From the NCBI GenBank assembly GCA_903934155.1, contig CAIZMS010000143.1, forward strand, positions 1-22,178: DNA of 22,178 nucleotides, read 5' to 3'. This document shows, one piece after another, positions 6,176 through 12,838 of the stretch (the first letter of the stretch is position 1; each line of letters opens with the position of its first letter). Under the pieces are notes generated by a model. The model searched no databases and was not told where the DNA came from. It saw nothing but the letters and a program-made list of their open reading frames with translations. Source of the DNA: an uncultured bacterium. GTDB lineage: Bacteria; Verrucomicrobiota; Kiritimatiellia; CAIKKV01; CAITUY01. The position numbers and the translations under genes were made by a program.

Positions 6176-7714
6176 ATGAAGACAAATCGCGGTTGGATAG
6201 GATTGGGTGTGGCGTTGTTGACGTTCGCGCTGGGCGTGATCTCCGTGCGTGCGGCCAATGCCGAGCAGGTGTCGGTGACGGTCGGCAAGATGGAAACCAT
6301 CAATGTCGCTTTCCCGATACAGGGGTTCCGTGTCGCGGATCAGACTGTGGCCAAGGTCGAACAGCAGGGTTCCCAGCAACTGCGGGTCATGGGCGGAAAG
6401 GCCGGAACGACCGATCTTCAGGTGACGGGCGATGAGAATATCTCGGCGTTGTTCACCATCACCGTGGTTGAAAACGTCAATGCCGTTCTGGCCGCCGTGA
6501 AGCGCGACCTGGATTCCGTTCCCGAGGTGGACATTTCCATCAATCTGGGGCGCGTAGTGATCAAGGGTGAAATCAGCAGCATCGAGCACTGGAAATACCT
6601 CCAGAAGGTGATCGCCCTTTACAAGGATTCGGTGGCAAACCTGGTGACTTTCCAGCCGACTCCCGAGGTGATGATGTCGCTCAAGAAGTCATTTGAAAAG
6701 GCAGGGCTGAAGGTTCAGGACGATGCCGATACAGCGACTCCCGGCCCCGGCGTTCTCAGTGTGAAATTTTCCGGCAATAACATCTTTGTTTCTGGAAGTC
6801 TCTACAGCCAACGGGACAAGGACCGGATTATGCAGATTGTGGAGGCCCAGAACTGGCTGACTGTCAAGGCCGCCAAGGAAGGTTCGGAAGATTCACGCGT
6901 CCGGGCCGTGATTGACCTGACCGTGGTTCCCACCATGTTGGAGCTGGATGTCATGTTTGTGGGGGTTTCCGAGAGCGAGGAAAAAATCATTGGGGTTAAC
7001 CTGGTCAAGGCGGGGCTGGTGGTATTGGATTCCACCTCTACGGCATTCCAGGGAAAATTTGGCGAAAAGGATTCTTCGGGATTGACGGGAACCTATACGA
7101 TTAATAGCGGCCTGCAGGGGGCGCTGAAGTTTTTTGCCGGCAGCGGCCCGGGGCGTTTCCAGTCGGCGGGTCACATGACCTTCAAGAATGATTCCCCGGA
7201 ATGGCGGAACTTCCAGAGTGGCGGCAACCTGAAGGTGCGTACCGCCACCCGGGATGTGGTCGGATTGACGGATATTCCCTACGGGTTGATCATGAAGGTC
7301 AGGGGTGGGCTTCTGGATCCGCAGACGGCGGCCGTGGATCTGAATCTCGAACTCAGTTATCCCATACCGGTGGGGAGCGATTATGACGTTAAGAAAAACA
7401 GCATTGAAACCACCATCAACTGCCCTATCGGGCAGACGATGGTATTGGGCGGCATGAAGAGTCTTGTCGAGCAGTCCAGCAATGAGGGAGTGCCCTTCCT
7501 CCGGAGTATTCCGGTGGTTTCCTTCTTCTTTTCAGAGAAGAACACGATGCTTCAGAACAGCAAGGTGTTGATTCTGGTCAGTCCCCAGATTGTCGGGGCC
7601 ACGACCCCGTCCCGTCCTGTATCCGAGGACACAGCGCCTGCGCTCAAGGAATCCTCCACTCCGGTGGATCAGGCGACGAAACAGAAACGCGGCCGACGAT
7701 TCTTTTTCTTTTAA
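6176..7714 (+). CDS. cpaC: Tad outer-membrane secretin CpaC/RcpA
   Basis: 512 aa. ATG 6176 follows AAGGA. Signal peptide residues 1-29 (cleavage near 'RAANAE'). N-terminal pilus-secretin domain ~31-100 ('NVAFPIQGFRVADQTVAKV', 'LRVMGGKAGTTDLQVTG'). A BON-like segment ~105-155 ('VDISINLGRVVIKGEISS') comes next. The secretin barrel domain spans ~220-475, ending in 'TINCPIGQTMVLGGM', 'GVPFLRSIPVVSFFFSEK' and 'NSKVLILVSPQIVG', the conserved tail of the GspD/PulD family. It forms the multimeric outer-membrane channel for the pilus. About 40 residues follow the barrel, ending 'KQKRGRRFFFF': an unusual basic-aromatic terminus that could serve as a pilotin or barrel-assembly signal (inference). Only 5 bp separate it from tadA. 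Confidence 0.93.
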   Translation: MKTNRGWIGLGVALLTFALGVISVRAANAEQVSVTVGKMETINVAFPIQGFRVADQTVAKVEQQGSQQLRVMGGKAGTTDLQVTGDENISALFTITVVENVNAVLAAVKRDLDSVPEVDISINLGRVVIKGEISSIEHWKYLQKVIALYKDSVANLVTFQPTPEVMMSLKKSFEKAGLKVQDDADTATPGPGVLSVKFSGNNIFVSGSLYSQRDKDRIMQIVEAQNWLTVKAAKEGSEDSRVRAVIDLTVVPTMLELDVMFVGVSESEEKIIGVNLVKAGLVVLDSTSTAFQGKFGEKDSSGLTGTYTINSGLQGALKFFAGSGPGRFQSAGHMTFKNDSPEWRNFQSGGNLKVRTATRDVVGLTDIPYGLIMKVRGGLLDPQTAAVDLNLELSYPIPVGSDYDVKKNSIETTINCPIGQTMVLGGMKSLVEQSSNEGVPFLRSIPVVSFFFSEKNTMLQNSKVLILVSPQIVGATTPSRPVSEDTAPALKESSTPVDQATKQKRGRRFFFF

Positions 7715-7719
7715 ATCCC

Positions 7720-9405
7720 ATGCCCTTCCTTACCATTCTATCGCCGGACGCCGGAGCCCCGGAGCGGATTGTTTCGCTCAATCCGGCGGTTGAAACCACA
7801 GTTGGCCGGGCTCAAGAGAACACGGTGATGCTGAGCGACACCAAGGTGTCGCGCCTGCATCTCGTGCTGGCCTGCTCCGGAAACGTTGTGACGGCGACCG
7901 ACCGGGGTAGCACCTTTGGGACGTTGTTGAATGGACAGAAATTGTCCGGGGCCGCACCCTTGAAAAATGACGATCGGCTGACGATCGGCGGGTTTACGCT
8001 GGTATTCAGCGCGGAGGATCCGGCGAAGGGCAAGGGGGTGGGAGGGGCGAAGAAGCCGGGCGGGAACAAGGATGAGGCGGGCGATATCGTCATGGATCCC
8101 GCCTTCATGGCCATGGCGATGCTCTATACCGAAGAGATGATGGGGATGAAGAAGCGGATCCATGAGCAGGTTCTGTTCAAGCTTAACCTCCCCGAGATCG
8201 CCACCAAGCAGATCGAGGACGAGGAAATGCGCGCCAAGCTGGAGGTGGCCCTGGATCAGGTGTTGCGCGAGGTGCGTCATGAACTGCCCCGGGATATGGC
8301 GATTGATGTGCTTCGGCAGGCGCTGTTGGATGAACTGATCGGATTCGGCCCCATCACGCCGATGTTGAGGGATCCGTCGGTGGATGAAGTGATGGTCAAT
8401 GGACCGGATCGCATTTTTATTGAGCGCAAGGGTCGGTTGTACGAGACCGGCATGAAGTTTTTCGACAACCGGCACCTGATCACCATTATCCAGCGTATTG
8501 TCGAGCCGCTCGGCCGCCATGTGGATGAGGCGAGTCCGATGGTGGATGCCCGCCTTCCGGATGGCTCGCGTGTGAATGCCGTGATTCAGCCCCTGGCACT
8601 GGATGGACCCTCCGTGACGGTTCGGAAATTTTCGAAGAAAAAACTGACGACGGATGATTTGATCGCCTTCGGGAGCATGACGCAGGATATCGCCACCTTC
8701 CTGGAGGAGGCCGTGCGGGCCCGTCAGAACATGCTGGTATCGGGCGGAACCGGATCGGGTAAAACCACCCTGCTGAATGTGTTGTCCCAATTCATTCCGA
8801 GGGGGGAACGGTTGGTCACCATTGAGGATTCCGCGGAACTGAAGCTGGATCACCGGAATAAGGTTCGTCTGGAGGCGCGGCCGGCCAACATTGAGGGCCG
8901 TGGCCGGGTGGCGATTCGCGACCTGGTGATCAATGCATTGCGTATGCGGCCGGATCGGATTGTGGTCGGCGAATGTCGAGGCCCCGAGGCGCTCGACATG
9001 CTTCAGGCCATGAATACCGGCCATGATGGTTCACTGACTACGGTACATGCCAACAATCCGCGCGATTCGTTGTCCCGTCTTGAAAATATGGTCATGATGG
9101 CGGGGTTTGAATTGCCGTCGTCGGCGATCCGTGAACAAATCGCATCGGCGGTGAATCTGATTGTCCAGCAGAACCGTCTGGTTGACGGAAGCCGCAAAGT
9201 TGTGGCGATTTCCGAGGTAACGGGACGGGAGGGAGCCACCATCCTGCTTCAGGATATTTTCGTGTTCGAGCAGAAGGGATTCTCGCCGGAAGGCAAGGTG
9301 TTGGGCCACATGGTGGCGACGGGGAACATTCCGCGGTTTATCGAGGAACTCAAGCTTAAGGGTGACCTCCGGTTGAACATGAATGTATTTGTGCCCAAGG
9401 CTTGA
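7720..9405 (+). CDS. tadA: TadA/CpaF pilus ATPase with N-terminal FHA domain
   Basis: 561 aa. ATG 7720 lies 5 bp after the cpaC stop with no evident Shine-Dalgarno, so translation may be coupled. Residues ~22-97 are an FHA domain: 'TTVGR' (Arg30), 'VSRLH' (Ser44, His47), 'GSTFGTLLNG' (62-71), 'DDRLTIG'. A Gly/Lys linker (~101-122) joins it to a full TadA ATPase. Walker A is GGTGSGKTT (342-350), the Asp box 'TIEDSAEL' (367-374), Walker B 'RIVVGE' (413-418) and the His box 'TGHDGSLTTVHANNP' (433-447), so catalysis should be intact. The enzyme is a cytoplasmic hexamer that powers Flp pilus extension and retraction. The FHA domain, a phosphothreonine reader, replaces the short N-terminal extension of ordinary TadA and implies regulation by a Ser/Thr kinase or tethering to a phosphorylated partner. 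Confidence 0.95.
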   Translation: MPFLTILSPDAGAPERIVSLNPAVETTVGRAQENTVMLSDTKVSRLHLVLACSGNVVTATDRGSTFGTLLNGQKLSGAAPLKNDDRLTIGGFTLVFSAEDPAKGKGVGGAKKPGGNKDEAGDIVMDPAFMAMAMLYTEEMMGMKKRIHEQVLFKLNLPEIATKQIEDEEMRAKLEVALDQVLREVRHELPRDMAIDVLRQALLDELIGFGPITPMLRDPSVDEVMVNGPDRIFIERKGRLYETGMKFFDNRHLITIIQRIVEPLGRHVDEASPMVDARLPDGSRVNAVIQPLALDGPSVTVRKFSKKKLTTDDLIAFGSMTQDIATFLEEAVRARQNMLVSGGTGSGKTTLLNVLSQFIPRGERLVTIEDSAELKLDHRNKVRLEARPANIEGRGRVAIRDLVINALRMRPDRIVVGECRGPEALDMLQAMNTGHDGSLTTVHANNPRDSLSRLENMVMMAGFELPSSAIREQIASAVNLIVQQNRLVDGSRKVVAISEVTGREGATILLQDIFVFEQKGFSPEGKVLGHMVATGNIPRFIEELKLKGDLRLNMNVFVPKA

Positions 9406-9424
9406 TCAGGAGAAGGAGAGACGT

Positions 9425-10303
9425 ATGGTGGATTTCCTTGCATTGATTCTGGTGTTCGTATCGGTCACTTGGATAGTCTGGGTGGTTACCCCGTTGCTGG
9501 CCCAGATCGGGCTGGAGCGGACGGCGGGACGGTATGTGAAGGTTGACGGGAAACAGCAGGGGCCCATCTACCGCTTTACCACGCCGGAGCGATTAGCCCA
9601 GTCGTGTTGGTCGGCCGCCCTATTGGGGGCGGGCATCCTGGCCTCCGTCCTGATCGCCTTCAATGTCCTGAATCCGTATATTCTGATTCCCGTTTGCCTG
9701 CTGGCCGCGTTGTTTTGTTACAACATTCCCAAGTGGTGGCTGAAGCATCTGATCAGCAAGCGGAGGCGTCTGTTTGAAATGAGGTTGACGGATCTGACCC
9801 TGGGATTGGCGAGCGGGCTGCGGGCGGGAGCGGCGCTTCCCCAGAGCCTGGAACTGGTGTCGCGCGATCTGGGTGGACCCATGACCGAGGAATTGACGCT
9901 GGTGCTGCACGAGTACCGGTTGGGAATGGATCTGCCGGAGAGTTTGAACCGGCTCTGTGAGCGGATGCCAGGTGAGGATCTCAGCCTGCTGGTGACGGCC
10001 ATTCGCCTGACCATGCAGTCGGGCGGAAGTCTGGCCGAGGTGCTGGATCGGATCACGGATACGATTCGTGAGCGTACGGATTTTCAAGAGAGATTGAGAA
10101 CCATGACGGCCCAGGGCCGGTTTGAGGCCATCGCCATGGCCGCCGCCCCGGCGGTTGCGTTTCTCATTCTGTTTTTCCTGGATCGACAATTGATGATGCC
10201 GCTGGTGAAGACCCAGATTGGCTGGTGCGCCATCGGAGCGGTTGTCGCCTTGGAGACAATCGGGTTTTTCGTCATCAATAAAATCGTTACGATTGACGTC
10301 TAA
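9425..10303 (+). CDS. tadB: Tad inner-membrane platform protein TadB
   Basis: 292 aa. ATG 9425 is chosen over in-frame upstream starts because of the strong site AGGAGAAGGAG (9409-9419). An N-terminal membrane helix (~3-25) is followed by a basic loop and two helices (~62-108). A GspF/T2SSF domain spans ~130-255 ('LTDLTLGLASGLRAGAALPQSLELV', given here in part; 'TMQSGGSLAEVLDRITDTIRER'), then two C-terminal helices (~236-285). This is the TadB layout. TadB with TadC forms the inner-membrane platform driven by the TadA ATPase. It sits directly after tadA and 11 bp before tadC, the canonical order. Confidence 0.9.
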   Translation: MVDFLALILVFVSVTWIVWVVTPLLAQIGLERTAGRYVKVDGKQQGPIYRFTTPERLAQSCWSAALLGAGILASVLIAFNVLNPYILIPVCLLAALFCYNIPKWWLKHLISKRRRLFEMRLTDLTLGLASGLRAGAALPQSLELVSRDLGGPMTEELTLVLHEYRLGMDLPESLNRLCERMPGEDLSLLVTAIRLTMQSGGSLAEVLDRITDTIRERTDFQERLRTMTAQGRFEAIAMAAAPAVAFLILFFLDRQLMMPLVKTQIGWCAIGAVVALETIGFFVINKIVTIDV

Positions 10304-10314
10304 AGGGGGATGCT

Positions 10315-11214
10315 ATGGATGTTGTTGTCATACAGATGCTGGTGTTCCTCGCCATCCTGTTCCTGGTGATCGGGATGAATGCGGTGATTCGCCGGGAAGA
10401 TGTGACCCTTCCCGGGTCGAAACCCATTATGTTTCGGGTGTTTCACGCCGAGGTCGGTACGCTGGGCAAGATGACGGGGCCGTGGGCGGATCATACATTT
10501 CCGGTGCAGACGCGTCAGTTGAGGAATGATCTGATCGCCGGGGCACTTCCTTTGGAGTCGGCAGATGTTCGCGGGATGCAGGGATTTGCTGGTGCCGTAC
10601 TGGCGGCTGTCACCTGTCTCATGATCTTTATGTTAAGCATGAACTGGGCGTACGCCTTTCTGGGGGGCATTCTGTTCGGGTTGACGGCCTGGTACTATCC
10701 GGTAGCCTGGGTCGGCCGCAAGGCCATGGAGCGTAAAAATAAAATGTCCAAGAGCATGCCCTACGCCATCGATCTGATCACGGTGGCGATGGAAGCGGGG
10801 CAGGATTTTGGTGCGGCGGTGCGTAACCTCGTTAACGATGGGCCGCACGGTCCGCTACGGGACGAGTTTGGTGTTACCCTGCGCCAGGTGGAATTGGGAA
10901 AATCCCGGATTGAGGCCCTCAAGGCGATGGCCGACCGCATCCAGTTGGATGAGTTCCGGTCGCTGGTGACATCGGTGGTTCAGAGCAGCGAGATGGGCGC
11001 CAGTATTGCGGCCACCCTGAAAATTCAGGCGGAGGAAATCCGGCGTGCCCGTTTTCACCGGGCGGAGCGGCAGGCGGCTCGGGCACCGTCCCTGATGTTG
11101 ATTCCCACAGCCCTGTTCATTCTTCCGGCGGTCTTCATTATCATTGTGACGCCGATTATTCTCAGGGCGATGGATTCAGGAGTGGGTAAGTATTTTCAGG
11201 GCGGTGGAGGATGA
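10315..11214 (+). CDS. tadC: Tad inner-membrane platform protein TadC
   Basis: 299 aa. ATG 10315 follows GGGGG (10305-10309). One N-terminal helix (~3-20), a soluble stretch, then two helices (~82-125). A T2SSF domain covers ~145-270 ('MPYAIDLITVAMEAGQDFGAA', 'SSEMGASIAATLKIQAEEIR', both trimmed motifs of the family), and a final helix (~262-290) ends the protein. It pairs with TadB in the membrane. The stop overlaps the first possible ATG of the next gene (11211), consistent with one transcript. Confidence 0.88.
   Translation: MDVVVIQMLVFLAILFLVIGMNAVIRREDVTLPGSKPIMFRVFHAEVGTLGKMTGPWADHTFPVQTRQLRNDLIAGALPLESADVRGMQGFAGAVLAAVTCLMIFMLSMNWAYAFLGGILFGLTAWYYPVAWVGRKAMERKNKMSKSMPYAIDLITVAMEAGQDFGAAVRNLVNDGPHGPLRDEFGVTLRQVELGKSRIEALKAMADRIQLDEFRSLVTSVVQSSEMGASIAATLKIQAEEIRRARFHRAERQAARAPSLMLIPTALFILPAVFIIIVTPIILRAMDSGVGKYFQGGGG
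11206..11210 (+). promoter_or_regulatory. GGAGG ribosome binding site that selects start 11217
   Basis: GGAGG ends directly against an ATG at 11211, leaving no spacer, while the in-frame ATG at 11217 is 6 nt away. The second ATG is therefore the likely start of the FHA protein, even though the first one makes a classic ATGA overlap with tadC. Confidence 0.6.
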
Positions 11215-11216
11215 GT

Positions 11217-12833
11217 ATGTCGCTGAGTTTGACCATGGAAAAAGGCGAGCCGCGCGCGGCCGTTTTTGTGCTGAGGCCGGGGGAGACGATTCTGGGTCGA
11301 TCGAGTTCGGCCGGAGTGAGGCTGGGATCCCCGGATATTTCGGGACAGCACGCCAAGATCACGGTCACGGGCGATGCCGCCGTGCTGGAGAATCTGAGCC
11401 GGTTTGGAACCCGTGTGGATGAGGTCGACATAACCGGGCCTTTTACGTTGGTGCCCGGACAGCGGATCGGGATCGGGAAGGCGACCGTACTGGTATTTCA
11501 AGCCGGCGCGGAAGTGCAGGCCGCTTCCTTACCCGCAGAGGCGCCGGAAACCCGGGGGACGATGATGGGCAAGGCAACTCATGCGGCCACACGCCCTTTC
11601 CCTGCAACGATGTCTGCGGGGGCGATTCACGAGGCAGCCACCGGGAAGGGCGTGCCGACCCGGGCGGCCGTGCCGGCGGCCGATGACCGGACCCGGGCGA
11701 TGCCTTCCGGCGGCGCTGAGGCCGAGCCGATGTCGCGCCCTGACTGGACCACCGAAGTCGGGGCGGAGGGCGAGACTCGCGCCATGCAGACGCGTGCCGC
11801 CGCACCGGAAGAAATTGAATTTCTCAAGGTGACCGAGCAGAAAAAAGTCAAAAACCGCATCATCTTGGGACTGGCGGTGGCTATTCCGTTGTTGCTGCTG
11901 GTGATTATTTTCAGACCCAGAACGCCGCCTCCTGAAAAGGAATTCGAATGGCCCCGAAACGAAGCCGGGGACTATCTGGATGGGTATGAATCGTCGCCCA
12001 GCGGTGGAATAAAGGAGGGGGGCTATGACCTGTGTTACCCCGCCACACCCGGATTCAAGAAACGCTCCATCGCCGGGGGGGTGGTCATGGAGTCGCTCAT
12101 CGGGCGCGATCGGAATATTCCAATGAGGGTTTACCTTCAGGAAGAACTGGATAAGAAATTCGCCGGGATGAGCCGTACCGCCTTTGTTGAGGACTGGATC
12201 CAGCAGATGACCGCCAGTGGGGGCCGGTGGAATTTTGACAGACCCTCGCCTGTGGCTGTTTTTCAGGGGAAGGAGAATGGGATTCCCGGCATCCGCATGA
12301 CCTATCAGCGTGACGGGGATGGCACCTGGTTCGGGGTCGCTACCGTGACCCGTCACGGAATCCGGCGAATCACGATCCGGGCCGAGGCGCCTGCCACGGA
12401 ACGGGCCCGCGCGGAGCGAATCCTGTCCGCTCAGTTTTTCAGGCCTTCCCTGGATTTTCTGCGGGCCTACTGGGAGCCGACGCTTGAATTGCAAAAAGGG
12501 GTGGAAGCGGACGTCCTGCGTCAGGTTCGACAAGAACTGGATCGGATGGCTCCGGCGACATGGATTCAAACCGAAGCCCTCCTGACCGGCCTGCTTACCA
12601 AGGTCGTGGGCGCGGGAAACTCCGAAGTTGAATCCGATGCGGTGGGGATGCTGGCCCGGTTGCGCGAGCGGGAAGCACTGTGGTTCAACAGTCAGCAACT
12701 GGCGTTCGATGCGGCAATCATGCAGGGGAGTCCCGGGAAGGCTCGGAAAATCGCTGAATTTACAAAGGGAATTTTCTCAAATCCAGAGGATCAGCGTTAC
12801 TACACCGTGCGAAAATGGAAAGTGGAGTTTTAA
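11217..12833 (+). CDS. FHA domain protein with Thr-Arg-rich linker and one membrane helix
   Basis: 538 aa. FHA domain at ~12-96: 'TILGR' (Arg28), 'ISGQH' (Ser42, His44/45 region), 'LSRFGTRVDE', 'GQRIGIG'. Residues ~100-210 are an Ala/Gly/Pro-rich linker with six Thr-Arg pairs (T112, T125, T148, T159, T187, T192), several in a TRAM/TRAA context. A single membrane helix at ~214-232 ('IILGLAVAIPLLLLVIIF') follows a Lys-rich stop. So the FHA part faces the cytoplasm and ~300 C-terminal residues face the periplasm. The periplasmic part has a mixed globular region (~255-400) and a helical end (~410-538) that I do not recognise. Position after tadC and before a second FHA-membrane protein suggests both bridge the cytoplasmic ATPase and the periplasmic machine. 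FHA and topology are confident; function is inferred. Confidence 0.8.
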   Translation: MSLSLTMEKGEPRAAVFVLRPGETILGRSSSAGVRLGSPDISGQHAKITVTGDAAVLENLSRFGTRVDEVDITGPFTLVPGQRIGIGKATVLVFQAGAEVQAASLPAEAPETRGTMMGKATHAATRPFPATMSAGAIHEAATGKGVPTRAAVPAADDRTRAMPSGGAEAEPMSRPDWTTEVGAEGETRAMQTRAAAPEEIEFLKVTEQKKVKNRIILGLAVAIPLLLLVIIFRPRTPPPEKEFEWPRNEAGDYLDGYESSPSGGIKEGGYDLCYPATPGFKKRSIAGGVVMESLIGRDRNIPMRVYLQEELDKKFAGMSRTAFVEDWIQQMTASGGRWNFDRPSPVAVFQGKENGIPGIRMTYQRDGDGTWFGVATVTRHGIRRITIRAEAPATERARAERILSAQFFRPSLDFLRAYWEPTLELQKGVEADVLRQVRQELDRMAPATWIQTEALLTGLLTKVVGAGNSEVESDAVGMLARLREREALWFNSQQLAFDAAIMQGSPGKARKIAEFTKGIFSNPEDQRYYTVRKWKVEF

Positions 12834-12838
12834 CCACC

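Noticed and set aside
7681..7714. GC-rich segment followed by a T-run at the end of cpaC as a terminator
   Set aside because: No stem with a proper loop can be drawn before the T-run, and tadA starts 5 bp later in the same operon.
7738..9024. Long - strand open frame (428 codons) opposite tadA
   Set aside because: Shadow of a strongly conserved ATPase; His/Gln/Arg-rich composition typical of antisense translation of GC-rich genes.
11529..12698. Long - strand open frame (389 codons) opposite the FHA protein
   Set aside because: Low-complexity antisense translation; the + strand frame has FHA motifs, a membrane helix and a binding site.
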